A stretch of 64,000 nt of DNA from Phaeobacter sp. 11ANDIMAR09 (GCF_001294455.1 NZ_LIKT01000006.1:124001-188000); one strand, 5' to 3'; counted from the stretch's first letter, positions 7,501 through 15,915 are shown. Notes: a model not told the origin generated them from the sequence alone. Program-made: numbers and translations.

Positions 7501-8739
7501 CTAGGCGGCTGCCTCGGCCTCGCTGACCCCCAAGTCGTGCAAAGAACGCGCCAGTTTGGCGATTTCCTTACGCAGGGGGTTTTTGGCGTTTGATGTGGCC
7601 AGAGGCAGCCCATGATCACAGCTTTGGGTGATCGGTTTGCCACCATCAGGCAATTGCAGATCAATCGAGATCCCGAGGCTTTCTGCCATCCGTTTGACCC
7701 GGGCTTTGCCGCCGAGATCGGTGAATTTTGGCGCCCGGTTCAGAGCAAAACGCAGCTTGTCAAAGGGCAGGCCTTCGGATTGCAGCGCGCGTTTCAGGCG
7801 CAGAGCATTTTGGGCCGACCGCATGTCCAGTTCGATCAGGGCAAAATAGACATGCGCCATCTGCAAAATGGTTTCAGACCACTGAACCAGGGTGTGCGGC
7901 ATGTCGATGATGACAAAATCAAAATGGCTGCGGGCCATTTCCACCACCCGTTCAACGTCCTCAACCGAGATGAACTCGAGAGGAATCATGTCACTGGGGG
8001 CGGTCAGAACCTGAAGTTTTTCTTCAAAAGGAAGCAACGCCTGGCCAAAGATGTCGGCGTCCATCTCTTCGGTTTCGCTCAACATCTCCATCACCACCTC
8101 GCGGCGGGGTAGGTCCAGATAGGTCGAAACCGATCCCTGTTGCATGTCAAAATCAAGCAGACAGACCGAAGGCGTCTTGGCGGCGCTCATTTGAGCCAGC
8201 TCCCAGGCGAGGTTCACGGCCAGGGTGGTTGATCCGGTGCCTCCGGCCAATCCATGACAGACAATCACCGCACCTTCGCGACGGGAGTCCGCCTGCAGCG
8301 TATGTGGGTTACTGGCTGCCACGGGTTCGGGTTCGGGCGTGTTGAGCCGGTCAATGGCGGCCTGCAACTCCCCTTCGGGCAGCGGGTAGGGGATAAATTC
8401 GTCAGCCCCCTGGCGCAGCAGCGTGTGCAATGCGGCGGGGCTTACCTCTTCTGCGATCAGAATTACCTTGATCTCGCGGGCCTTGGCCTGGGTGATGATC
8501 TCCCCCATCTGGGCCAGATTGGCCTCGTCCTCGGCATCCATGGCCAGGGCAACAAATTCCAGTGTTTCAGCCTCTGGCTGGGCAAAAAAGGCTAGGGTTT
8601 CACCAAAACCCAGATCGCCCCAGGCTTCGCCAAGCGAGGTTTCCATGTCTTCGATCAAGAGGTCGAAATTCTGCACGTCGCGACTGATGGTGCAGGCAAC
8701 AATAGCAGCTGTTTCAGGTTGTGGCATTTCACCGCTCAT
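7501..8739 (-). CDS. cpaE: CpaE/TadZ, ParA/MinD-like pilus localisation protein
   Basis: A 412-residue protein. The N-terminal half (to about 140) is a receiver-like domain without an obvious phospho-acceptor site. The C-terminal half is ParA/MinD-like, with a deviant nucleotide site GLAGGTGSTTLAVN (163-176) in which the usual GKT lysine is missing, as known for several TadZ/CpaE proteins. VCLLDFDMQQGS and FDFVIIDMPHT follow. TadZ proteins mark the pole for pilus assembly. The start was set at the ATG at 8739 because AAGAGG precedes it at 9-base spacing; a TTG at 8775 and ATGs at 8748 and 8745 are less well placed. Confidence 0.92.
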   Translation of the reverse strand: MSGEMPQPETAAIVACTISRDVQNFDLLIEDMETSLGEAWGDLGFGETLAFFAQPEAETLEFVALAMDAEDEANLAQMGEIITQAKAREIKVILIAEEVSPAALHTLLRQGADEFIPYPLPEGELQAAIDRLNTPEPEPVAASNPHTLQADSRREGAVIVCHGLAGGTGSTTLAVNLAWELAQMSAAKTPSVCLLDFDMQQGSVSTYLDLPRREVVMEMLSETEEMDADIFGQALLPFEEKLQVLTAPSDMIPLEFISVEDVERVVEMARSHFDFVIIDMPHTLVQWSETILQMAHVYFALIELDMRSAQNALRLKRALQSEGLPFDKLRFALNRAPKFTDLGGKARVKRMAESLGISIDLQLPDGGKPITQSCDHGLPLATSNAKNPLRKEIAKLARSLHDLGVSEAEAAA

Positions 8740-8895
8740 CGACATCATCCTCTTGGTTTCAAGGAGGTCAGACAAACGGGGTTGCCTGACGACCTCTGAG
8801 GATCAATGTCGATGAAGATCTGGGCAAGATTGGGGCCAAAAAGCCCCAAAGATGGGGAAATGTTAAGAGGTCTTAAACGAAAGCGACCTGGAGGC

Positions 8896-9525
8896 CTATT
8901 CCTCGGCCAGTGTTACGGACTCAGACAGGGTCAAGCCGGTTTCAGATTTTGCACTGGCAACATAGTCGCGATAGACGATCTGGGCGTATTTCCCATCCAA
9001 TAGGGAAGGATGGCGTTTCATAAAGCCGCTGACCTCGGTAACGGTGCGGCGATTGCGGCGTTCCCGTCCCTCGGTAAGAACCAGCGGCTGACTTTCACCA
9101 AAGGACACCATGGCTTCTAGGCGGCGCCGGTCAATGCCCTTGCTGACCAGGTAGCTCACGGCGGCACGCGCGCGTCGCTGGCCCAATCGCTTGTTGTAGG
9201 CAGCGCTGCCCACCGAATCGGTGTGGCCATAGACGCGAAAGCGCACCTCGGGGAATTGCTTGATCCAATGGGCCTGGCGATCCAGGACCTGGCGGGCCTC
9301 CCCATCCAGACGGGCATCGTCAAAGGGGAAGTTGATTGTTGATGGCACTTCCTTGGCAAAGCGCTGCGCCAGCTGGATGGCAAAATCGCGCTCTCCGCTC
9401 ATCACGGCGGCATTGTTCAGGGCTGCTGACCCCAGAAGACCGCCTTCAATCGGTGTACCCGCCTGTCGATGGGAACAGGCCGAGGCACTCAGAACCAGTC
9501 CCAGGACCGCTACATGTTTGATCAT
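8896..9525 (-). CDS. OmpA-family lipoprotein of the tad locus
   Basis: A 209-residue exported protein with the lipobox SASAC at residues 13-17, then a short linker. An OmpA-like peptidoglycan-binding domain covers about residues 65-170: INFPFDDARLDGEARQVLDR, VRFRVYGHTDSVGSAAYN with the conserved GHTD, and GQRRARAAVSYLVSKGI. The C-terminal 35 residues are unassigned. It occupies the position where Caulobacter has cpaD, between the secretin and cpaE, and probably anchors the secretin assembly to the cell wall. That role is inferred from fold and position. Confidence 0.88.
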   Translation of the reverse strand: MIKHVAVLGLVLSASACSHRQAGTPIEGGLLGSAALNNAAVMSGERDFAIQLAQRFAKEVPSTINFPFDDARLDGEARQVLDRQAHWIKQFPEVRFRVYGHTDSVGSAAYNKRLGQRRARAAVSYLVSKGIDRRRLEAMVSFGESQPLVLTEGRERRNRRTVTEVSGFMKRHPSLLDGKYAQIVYRDYVASAKSETGLTLSESVTLAEE

Positions 9526-9544
9526 CTACCCGGTTTCCTTTGCT

Positions 9545-10921
9545 CTAGTCCAAAACGTAGCCGTAGGAGCCATTGAAGTCCTGATTGGCTACTTCGCCGG
9601 CAGGTCCTTCCTTGGTGTGGAAGGTGCGCCCGAACAGGAACAGCTCGGCCTCGCTGGGCGGGGTGATGCGATCCGTCGGCAGGCTCAGGGCTTCGCCGCG
9701 GGTCGGGCTGACCAGATGGGCGCTTACGATGATCACCAGCTCCGATTGCTCGCGCTGGTATTCGGCGCTGCGAAACAGTGCGCCAATGATCGGGACATCG
9801 CCGAGCCAGGGCACCTGGCCGTTACTGTCGCGGAACTCATCCTCAACCAGACCGGCGATGGCAAAGCTTTCACCGTCGCGCAATTCAACCGTGGTTGAGG
9901 CCTCGCGGCGTGAGAATGCGGGAACCGTGATGCTGTTGGTGGTGATGGAGTTTGCCGAGTCGATAGCGGAAACTGCGGTTCTGAGTTCCAGATTGATTAG
10001 GTCACCATCCACAACGCGGGGGATGAAATTCATCTCAACGCCAAAGGGTTTGAATTCGAGGGCGATGGCGCCGTCGCCATCTGGGACGGGGATCGGAAAT
10101 TCACCACCGGCCAGGAATTTGGCCTCTTGCCCGGACAGGGCCGAGAGATTGGGTTCCGCCAGTGTGCGGACCACACCCTTTTGTTCGAGCGCTTCAAGAA
10201 GAAGGTTCACCTGCAATGAGTCGACGCCAAAGTTGAAAGCAATTGCCCCTTGCCGGCCGGTCAGTCCGGTTCCGCTGTTGAGGCTGCCGGTTGACCCAGT
10301 GGCGGCATTGCTGCCGCTTGCGTTGCCGAAGGAAACCGAGGATCGCAATGCCTTGGAAACCGTACGTTGCATCTCGGCAAAGCGGACCTTGAGCATGACC
10401 TGCTGTACACCGCCCACTGACATCAGGTTGCTGACCCGTTCCGGGGCATAGCGTTCCGCTAGATCCAGAGCGCGCTGCAGCCTGGACGCACTGGAGACCG
10501 TCCCGGACAGTACAATGCCATCATTGGCGGTGCGGACTTCGATTTTCTCTCCGGGCAGGATTTGGCGCAGCCGCTCTTTGAACTCGGAAACATCCGCAGC
10601 CACCCGGACATTGACGTTGGTGATCAGCTTGCCAGAGGCATCCAGCAGGGTCAGCGTTGTCAGACCCGGGGATTTGCCCAGCACGTAGATGGTACGATCC
10701 GACAGTGAAGAGATATCGGCGATATTGGGGTTGGCGATGCTCAGCTCGGCAAAGGGATCATCGCTTTCGACCACCACCGCGCGGTTCATTGGCACGTCCA
10801 GGGTGACAGAGGTGCCACGTTTCACCACTCGCAGCCCATTTGCCAGAGACACATCTGGAACAGCCATACAGAGAAGCGATAGCCCTGCGAGAGCTGCCGC
10901 AAAAAATCCACGAATTTTCAT
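9545..10921 (-). CDS. cpaC: CpaC/RcpA outer-membrane secretin
   Basis: A 458-residue secretin that forms the outer-membrane gate for the Flp pilus. It begins with a signal peptide (MKIRGFFAAALAGLSLLC). An N-terminal domain typical of RcpA/CpaC follows (VESDDPFAELSIANPNIADI), then a BON-like region and the secretin core with VRTLAEPNLSALSGQEAKFL, GGEFPIPV and FIPRVVDGDLINLELRTAVS. The start was placed at the ATG at 10921, where the signal peptide begins and GCAGG stands just upstream, not at the ATG at 10942. A 255-base gap separates it from cpaB upstream, more than elsewhere in this operon. Confidence 0.94.
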   Translation of the reverse strand: MKIRGFFAAALAGLSLLCMAVPDVSLANGLRVVKRGTSVTLDVPMNRAVVVESDDPFAELSIANPNIADISSLSDRTIYVLGKSPGLTTLTLLDASGKLITNVNVRVAADVSEFKERLRQILPGEKIEVRTANDGIVLSGTVSSASRLQRALDLAERYAPERVSNLMSVGGVQQVMLKVRFAEMQRTVSKALRSSVSFGNASGSNAATGSTGSLNSGTGLTGRQGAIAFNFGVDSLQVNLLLEALEQKGVVRTLAEPNLSALSGQEAKFLAGGEFPIPVPDGDGAIALEFKPFGVEMNFIPRVVDGDLINLELRTAVSAIDSANSITTNSITVPAFSRREASTTVELRDGESFAIAGLVEDEFRDSNGQVPWLGDVPIIGALFRSAEYQREQSELVIIVSAHLVSPTRGEALSLPTDRITPPSEAELFLFGRTFHTKEGPAGEVANQDFNGSYGYVLD

Positions 10922-11176
10922 GTGACCTGCCTTTCCGATCACGCCTCAATTTCGGGTCTTTTTGCCCGTTGTTTGGAGCAACTGTGCTGCAATTTGCAAA
11001 TTATTGCAAGAATCAAAGGCTTCCGAGGGGGAGTTACAGTCATTCCTGTGTGGGACCCTGGCAACAGAGACCGCCGGACCACCCAAAGGGGCGGCCCGGC
11101 AGCGGAGGTTAATCTGTTGAAAACACGGCCCTTCCAACCCGATTACATCGCAGGGGGCAGGGAGGGGGGCTGCGCC

Positions 11177-12037
11177 TTAGTTGGTGCAGGGGATGGGGAT
11201 TTCCACCACCTCGGCGCCGCGACGGGTGCGAATGGTGCAGACCCGTTTTTGCTCGACCGGCGCAGGCGCCAGCTGTTCACCCAGACCCAGAAGGCTGCGC
11301 TGGTTCACTTCGATTACCGATGCAACGCTCTCATCACCCGCGCCGACCAAAGACAGGGAAAGCCTCCCAGTCGATTGGGCCTGTGCCAGCGAGGCCACTT
11401 GCTCCGGGCGGACTGCTACGGTCACGGTGCGGGCAATGCGGGCACCGTTCACATCTCCGTTGGCGCTCTGGTCTACAGCGATCAATTCGATGCTGGTATC
11501 TATAAGTCGGGTAATCTCCTGTTGTCCCCGCTCGCCGCCGCCGCGCACGCTCCCCGTCCAGTAGACGTCCACGTTATCGCCTGGGCGCAGGAAGCCTGAG
11601 ACGCCGGAATGCACATCAACCTTGATGGCAAAAGCCCGCATGCCGGGCTTCAGCCGCGAGGTGATCCCCGCCTCCTGGCCAGGATTGGTCAGCTTAACCG
11701 CTAAAAGGGCTTCATTTTTTTCCATGGTCCGCAGGACAACCCGCAGATCACCGGGATTGGCGGGCGGGAAAAGGGCTTCAAGCGTGGTAAAGGCGCCTTC
11801 GGGCACTGACTCGCTGGGCCAGCGTACTTTGCGCACCAATTCCTTAGTCAGGCGCTCGCCGTACTTCAGTTGCTGGGTTGTCACAAAGATTTCGGTGGTT
11901 GGGATCGAGTCTGTTCGATTGGCGCGCTCTTGGGCAAGGGCGTTTTGATAGGCAGAAATATAGTTCTTGGCCATCATCACGGCGCCGCCGGCGAGGGCGA
12001 CCCCGACAATCAGGACCAATCCGAAAACTGCACGCAT
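11177..12037 (-). CDS. cpaB: CpaB/RcpC pilus assembly protein
   Basis: A 286-residue periplasmic protein with an N-terminal membrane anchor (MRAVFGLVLIVGVALAGGAV). The SAF domain (FVTTQQLKYGERLTKELVRK and following, about 45-110) is the hallmark of CpaB/RcpC. The RcpC domain follows, with FAIKVDVHSGVSGFLRPGDN and VDVYWTG. RcpC proteins contact the secretin and probably peptidoglycan. An open frame runs further upstream to 12265, but translation from the ATG at 12037 gives the normal N-terminus, and GAGAGG lies just upstream. The upstream frame overlaps the small pilin gene and is not coding. A two-cysteine C-terminus (VCTIRTRRGAEVVEIPIPC) may form a disulfide. Confidence 0.92.
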   Translation of the reverse strand: MRAVFGLVLIVGVALAGGAVMMAKNYISAYQNALAQERANRTDSIPTTEIFVTTQQLKYGERLTKELVRKVRWPSESVPEGAFTTLEALFPPANPGDLRVVLRTMEKNEALLAVKLTNPGQEAGITSRLKPGMRAFAIKVDVHSGVSGFLRPGDNVDVYWTGSVRGGGERGQQEITRLIDTSIELIAVDQSANGDVNGARIARTVTVAVRPEQVASLAQAQSTGRLSLSLVGAGDESVASVIEVNQRSLLGLGEQLAPAPVEQKRVCTIRTRRGAEVVEIPIPCTN

Positions 12038-12141
12038 GGTGAGACCTCTCAAGGCTAGCCCGCAGCCGCCCAGGGACGACCGCAGCTGTTTGTCGAAACA
12101 AGTGATGATCTGCCTTCTGCAGATATTGGAAAGGCAATCTC

Positions 12142-12318
12142 CTAGAAGAATGTCAGACCTTCCAAGAAGATTTTGGTATTTGCAGCGACTGCGGTCACTG
12201 CGGTAGGCATCATTGTGTTGACGATGGAGATAATGGTTACGACCGCTGCGGTCAAAACCACCCAATCGACTGTCACAGCCCCGTCATCACTGGCGATGAA
12301 GAACCAGATTTTTTTCAT
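12142..12318 (-). CDS. Second Flp-like pilin (58 residues)
   Basis: A small gene between flp and cpaB encodes 58 residues starting MKKIWFFIASDDGAVTVDW. Residues 13-26 read GAVTVDWVVLTAAV, identical over 14 positions to the flp product upstream, yet the codons used differ, so selection rather than recent duplication explains the match. The hydrophobic segment runs on as VTIISIVNTMM, and the protein ends hydrophobic (FLEGLTFF) without the Thr/Gly-rich tail of flp. It should be cleaved by CpaA before Ala14. It is probably a minor or pseudo-pilin that could prime the fibre. A GAGGG site precedes the start. Its size is below many gene-finding cutoffs. Confidence 0.82.
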   Translation of the reverse strand: MKKIWFFIASDDGAVTVDWVVLTAAVVTIISIVNTMMPTAVTAVAANTKIFLEGLTFF

Positions 12319-12349
12319 GGTACCCTCGCATGTTGTCGGCTTCGGACAA

Positions 12350-12381
12350 GAGGCCGCGCCTTTTGTAAAAGACGCGGCCTC
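12350..12381 (-). terminator. Hairpin between flp and the second pilin (attenuator-like)
   Basis: GAGGCCGCG (12350-12358) pairs perfectly with CGCGGCCTC (12373-12381). The loop contains a further CTTTT/AAAAG pairing, so the stem is extended. It lies about 30 bases downstream of the flp stop codon. There is no long U run behind it, so it is more likely a processing or stabilising stem, or a leaky terminator that keeps flp mRNA abundant relative to the machine genes, than a complete stop. Confidence 0.6.
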
Positions 12382-12409
12382 GAAACTTACCTAGGCTTAA
12401 GCCTTAAGC

Positions 12410-12607
12410 TTAGGAGCCGTCGCCAACAGTCGCGGTACCGTGTGTGGTGATGAAGCCAGCGGTGTTGGTTGTTACGGTGTCGGTGGCGCCGTCGATGGCG
12501 GTGTATGCAGCGCCGGCCAGAGCGGCAACAGCAGCGGTCAGAACAACCCAGTCAACAGTCACGGCGCCAGAGTCGTCTTTACGGAAGTTTTTGATGAACT
12601 TGATCAT
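12410..12607 (-). CDS. flp: Flp-family type IVb pilin
   Basis: A 65-residue prepilin, the main subunit of the Flp fibre. A short basic leader (MIKFIKNFRKDDSG) ends in Gly14; cleavage there would leave AVTVDWVVLTAAVAALAGAA as the hydrophobic N-terminal helix. The tail is rich in Thr, Gly and Asp. Most Flp pilins have Glu5-Tyr6 after the cleavage site; here Asp5-Trp6 occupy those positions. The start at 12607 follows GGAGGGACAATACA; an in-frame upstream extension to 12769 is rejected because it has no pilin character. It is the first gene of the operon. Confidence 0.92.
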   Translation of the reverse strand: MIKFIKNFRKDDSGAVTVDWVVLTAAVAALAGAAYTAIDGATDTVTTNTAGFITTHGTATVGDGS

Positions 12608-12969
12608 TGTATTGTCCCTCCAGGGATATCTAAAGTTTGTTACGTGATCCGGCGACGTTGTGTTCAGGGTCTGTCTCTCTCTCTCACCGACCCTGCGTCG
12701 TTTGGATGAGTACATATAGCCGGGTGAGCGTGGCAGGAATTGGGCCGGATTCAGGAAATCACTGCCCAAATTTAACTTTTTGGCAATGAGTGGCTTAAGT
12801 GATTGAAAAGTAAGATTTTTAAAATTTACCTTTTGTCAATCATCTGGACTTTGCCGGGGCAATAGGCTGCAAATATGGCGAAGTTGCCCGATTTGAGGCT
12901 GTATTGCTGGCTTTTTTCACCCCGATCGGCGAGTCTGCCGGAAAAAAGACCCAAGTGTTGAGCAGCAAA
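12608..12969. other. Divergent control region between flp and the lytic transglycosylase
   Basis: No gene was found in these 362 bases. From 12771 to 12840 the sequence is strikingly AT-rich compared with its surroundings. On the minus strand a TTGACA hexamer (12839-12834) could serve as a -35 element, with AATCTT about 16 bases further as a poor -10. A CT repeat (12671-12684) lies in the presumed flp leader. Promoters for flp and for the gene at 12970 probably lie here, but none can be assigned firmly. Confidence 0.4.
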
Positions 12970-13839
12970 ATGACCAAGAGATCTCGCGTGAGGCCCAAAT
13001 TTTTTGTTGGACCGTTTGTTTTGGCTTTAGCAGCCGGGGCCGGCTTTGCCCAACAGCGCGAGCCTGACCAATCGGGGGCCCGGCCGCAGGCCTTCCCGAC
13101 ATTTGAAGCCAAGCGTATAACAGCCCCCAGGCCCGGAACGCCGCCCAGAATCACGGTTCAGATCCAGGATCCACAGCCTGCGCCCGCCTCTTCAGCAGGC
13201 GGGGCTGAGCGGGCAGAGGGCAGCGGCGGGACCAGCTCTGGCGCGCAGGGCCGGTATGATTGGTTCTGGCAGCGGGTGCCCAGTGAAATTGCGGCCGAGA
13301 CAACGGCGCATGGACGCTTGGAGCAGGCGCTGACGGCACTCCAGACCGCACCGACCCCTGTTTCTGCACCCGGCTTGCAGCTGATGCAGCAGATCATTCA
13401 GGAGCAGGCCGCTCCAATCCTGATCTCGTCTGCGGGCAGCCGGGTCTCTCCGGCGCTGGTGCTGGCGGTCATTGCGGTCGAATCCGCCGGCAAACCCGCC
13501 GCGGTAAGCAGTGCCGGGGCTACTGGGTTGATGCAGCTGATGCCGGATACGGCGGCGCGTTTTGGCGTCACCGATGCGCTTCAGGCTGAGCAGAACATCT
13601 CTGGCGGCATCAAATACCTCGATTGGCTGCTGGAAGAGTTCGCAGGCGATGCTGTGCTGGCCCTGGCTGGATATAACGCGGGCGAAGGCGCGGTGCGGGC
13701 GCATCAGGGGGTGCCTCCCTTTGCCGAGACCCGCGACTATGTGCCCAAGGTGCTGGCGGCCTATCAGGTGGCGCGGGCGCTCTGTATGACCCCGCCGCAG
13801 CTGATCAGCGATGGCTGCGTCTTTCGCCAGATAAAATAG
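12970..13839 (+). CDS. Secreted lytic transglycosylase (SLT family)
   Basis: A 289-residue exported murein lytic enzyme. A signal peptide (FFVGPFVLALAAGAGFAQ, about 11-28) is followed by a low-complexity Pro/Ala/Gly linker, then the catalytic domain at about 135-285. The catalytic Glu171 is in LAVIAVESAGKPAAVS. The typical GATGLMQLMPDTAARFGV and LALAGYNAGEGAV motifs follow. The ATG at 12970 was chosen because it puts the signal peptide at the N-terminus; a TTG at 12904 would give an unlikely extension. It is divergent from flp across one shared control region, so opening the wall for pilus passage is a reasonable inference, though the family has many other roles. Confidence 0.9.
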   Translation: MTKRSRVRPKFFVGPFVLALAAGAGFAQQREPDQSGARPQAFPTFEAKRITAPRPGTPPRITVQIQDPQPAPASSAGGAERAEGSGGTSSGAQGRYDWFWQRVPSEIAAETTAHGRLEQALTALQTAPTPVSAPGLQLMQQIIQEQAAPILISSAGSRVSPALVLAVIAVESAGKPAAVSSAGATGLMQLMPDTAARFGVTDALQAEQNISGGIKYLDWLLEEFAGDAVLALAGYNAGEGAVRAHQGVPPFAETRDYVPKVLAAYQVARALCMTPPQLISDGCVFRQIK

Positions 13840-13890
13840 CCTCGATCCCTGGTCGCTTTCGGCGCTAGACCGTTTCTAACCGGGCGCAGC

Positions 13891-13926
13891 CAACAAAAAA
13901 ACGGGGCCGCTTGGGCCCCGTTTTTG
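13891..13926. terminator. Bidirectional rho-independent terminator
   Basis: ACGGGGCC pairs with GGCCCCGT around a GCTTG-containing loop. An A run precedes it and TTTTTG follows, so it can work in both directions. It lies between the convergent transglycosylase (ends 13839) and desaturase (ends 13949). Confidence 0.9.
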
Positions 13927-13948
13927 TTTGTGCAGGTTCCTGACTCTA

Positions 13949-14983
13949 TCAGCCGTAGAGCGCACGTGCCTGCGAAAAGGACAGCAGGCGTTTGCTGTTT
14001 TCGTCCCAGAGATGCAGTTTGGCACAGGCCAGGCTCTCGCGGATGGTCAGGCGGTTCTTCATCGCCAGCTCCGAATGATCTTTGAGCACCTGCGGCAACC
14101 GGTAAAAGGGGATGCGGCTATAGAGGTGATGCACCTGATGAATGCCGATATTGGCGGAAAACCACTGCAGAACCGAGGGCAGAACATAGTAGGAGCTGCC
14201 GTTGAGTGCCGCATCATGCAGTTGCCAGTCGTCGGCATGTTCCCAATGGGTGGTTTCAAACTGGTGCTGGACGTAGAACAGCCAGACCCCGGCAGTGGCG
14301 GCCAGAATGGTCGAGGGCAGGAAGATCAAGAGCAGAGGCAGCAACCCGCCAAAGTACCAGATCGCGCCCAGGGCGGCGATAATGGCCAGATTGGTGCCCA
14401 TGGCGCTGGTCCAATACCGCAGGCTGTTCATCAACCCCAGGGGAATGCGGTTCTGCAGCAAAAACAGATAGCTTGGACCCAGGCCGAACAGGGTGACGGG
14501 GCTGCGGTAGATCCGGTAGTGAAGTTTGCCAAGCCCCGACAGGGCCTGGTACTCGGTCACGGTCAATGTGTGCACATCGCCCATGCCGCGCTTGTCCAGA
14601 TTGCCGGCCGCGCTGTGGTGCTCGGAATGGGTGCGGCGCCAGACGTCATAGGGTGTTAGGGTCAAAACGCCTAAGATCCGGCCAACCCAGTCGCTTAGTT
14701 GGCGGTTCTTGAAAAAGGCACCATGTCCGCAGTCGTGTTGAATGGTGAAGAGGCGGAGCAAAAAGGCAGCATTGAGCAGGGAGATGCCAAAGGCCAGCCA
14801 ATAGCTGTAGGACAGCGACCACCAGGCCAGAGCCCAAAGGAGCACAAAGGGAATTGCAGTGACGCCCAGCTCAAAACTGCTGCGCAGCTCACTGGGTTCG
14901 CGATACTGCGCCAGAATCTTGACCCAGTCGCGGGATGACCGCGCCGTGGGCTGCGGTGTGGAACGGTCCATGTTGTCTGTCAT
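13949..14983 (-). CDS. Membrane fatty acid desaturase
   Basis: A 344-residue acyl-lipid or acyl-CoA desaturase of the membrane di-iron type. The three histidine boxes are intact: HDCGH (83-87), HSEHH (119-123) and HQVHH (282-286). Hydrophobic segments at about 40-80, 165-185 and 195-235 fit a four-helix membrane bundle. It should introduce a double bond using O2 and electrons from a ferredoxin or cytochrome partner that is not encoded next door. Position and chain specificity cannot be read. The start is set at ATG 14983; an in-frame upstream extension to 15058 has no family support, and ATG 14971 is possible. It stands alone between two terminators. Confidence 0.9.
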   Translation of the reverse strand: MTDNMDRSTPQPTARSSRDWVKILAQYREPSELRSSFELGVTAIPFVLLWALAWWSLSYSYWLAFGISLLNAAFLLRLFTIQHDCGHGAFFKNRQLSDWVGRILGVLTLTPYDVWRRTHSEHHSAAGNLDKRGMGDVHTLTVTEYQALSGLGKLHYRIYRSPVTLFGLGPSYLFLLQNRIPLGLMNSLRYWTSAMGTNLAIIAALGAIWYFGGLLPLLLIFLPSTILAATAGVWLFYVQHQFETTHWEHADDWQLHDAALNGSSYYVLPSVLQWFSANIGIHQVHHLYSRIPFYRLPQVLKDHSELAMKNRLTIRESLACAKLHLWDENSKRLLSFSQARALYG

Positions 14984-15201
14984 GCGCCTGCCATGCTCGT
15001 TTGTATGAGGTTCGGATAAACTACCTGCGCCGCTTGGCAAGTTATTTATGGCTTCCAAGTGTTCACAGCGACTTTATGCCGTCGCAAATGATGCATCAAA
15101 ACCAGCTTTCCCGCGGATTTCGCCACTTTGCCCGCTGGAAAGTTTACCTAAGGTCGGGTGCAGGGTGCGTGCGGGCCGCCGATCTGGGCGGAGCGGGAAT
15201 C

Positions 15202-15235
15202 AAAAAGGGCCCATCCCCACAAGAGATGAGCCCTT
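15202..15235 (-). terminator. Rho-independent terminator after the CoA-transferase genes
   Basis: Read on the minus strand, AAGGGCTCATC pairs with GATGGGCCCTT around a TCTTGTGGG loop and is followed by TTTTG. It lies 48 bases beyond the scoB stop codon and closes the scoA-scoB operon. Confidence 0.85.
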
Positions 15236-15282
15236 CCATGGTCTTGATCGCGTTGGCAGGAAAACCGGCCGCGATCTTTTAC

Positions 15283-15912
15283 CTACGCGACGATTGTTGC
15301 AAGCGTGGAGGCGCGCAGTTCCTTTTCTGAGACGCCATCTGCGCATTCGACGATCTTCAGCCCGCCTTCGACCACGTCCAGCACGCCGAGGTTGGTGATA
15401 ATGCGATCGACAACTTTCTGACCGGTCAGCGGCAGGGTGCATTCCTTGAGGACCTTGCTGTCGCCGTGCTTGTTGGTGTGATCCATGACCACCACCACGC
15501 GGCCAACGCCCGCCACCAGATCCATGGCGCCGCCCATGCCTTTGACTAGCTTGCCGGGGATCATCCAGTTGGCGAGATCGCCGTTTTCGGCCACTTCCAT
15601 CGCGCCAAGGATCGCCATGGCGATCTTGCCGCCCCGGATCATCGCAAAGGATTGTGCGGAATCGAAATAGGCAGTCTGTGGCAGCTCGGTGATGGTCTGC
15701 TTGCCAGCATTGATCAGGTCGGCGTCTTCTTCGCCTTCAATCGGGAAAGGGCCCATGCCCAGCATGCCGTTTTCCGACTGCAGCGTGACTTCGACGCCCT
15801 CGGGAATGTAGTTCGAAACCAGGGTCGGGATGCCGATGCCGAGGTTCACATACCAGCCGTCCTGCAGTTCCTGCGCGGCCCGGGCGGCCATTTGATTGCG
15901 GTCCCATGCCAT
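15283..15912 (-). CDS. scoB: 3-oxoacid CoA-transferase subunit B
   Basis: A 209-residue beta subunit of succinyl-CoA:3-ketoacid (or acetoacetate) CoA-transferase. It moves CoA from succinyl-CoA onto acetoacetate, letting the cell burn ketone bodies or recycle them with PHB metabolism. The catalytic glutamate is in the conserved [11 protein letters not shown], where the enzyme forms the glutamyl-CoA intermediate. [15 protein letters not shown] and [20 protein letters not shown] are family signatures. It begins three bases after the scoA stop codon. Exact acyl specificity (acetoacetate, 3-oxoadipate or another) is not settled by sequence, but similarity is greatest to SCOT-type enzymes. Confidence 0.92.
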   Translation of the reverse strand: MAWDRNQMAARAAQELQDGWYVNLGIGIPTLVSNYIPEGVEVTLQSENGMLGMGPFPIEGEEDADLINAGKQTITELPQTAYFDSAQSFAMIRGGKIAMAILGAMEVAENGDLANWMIPGKLVKGMGGAMDLVAGVGRVVVVMDHTNKHGDSKVLKECTLPLTGQKVVDRIITNLGVLDVVEGGLKIVECADGVSEKELRASTLATIVA

Positions 15913-15915
15913 GGA

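Noticed and set aside
12608-12769. N-terminal extension of the flp gene to 12769
   Set aside because: The start at 12607 has a strong ribosome binding site and gives the normal pilin leader; the extension covers the presumed leader mRNA.
12608-12840. A CtrA-type (TTAA-N7-TTAA) or sigma-54 promoter upstream of flp
   Set aside because: Only half sites such as TTAACTTTTTGGCAA were seen; no complete motif with correct spacing was found.
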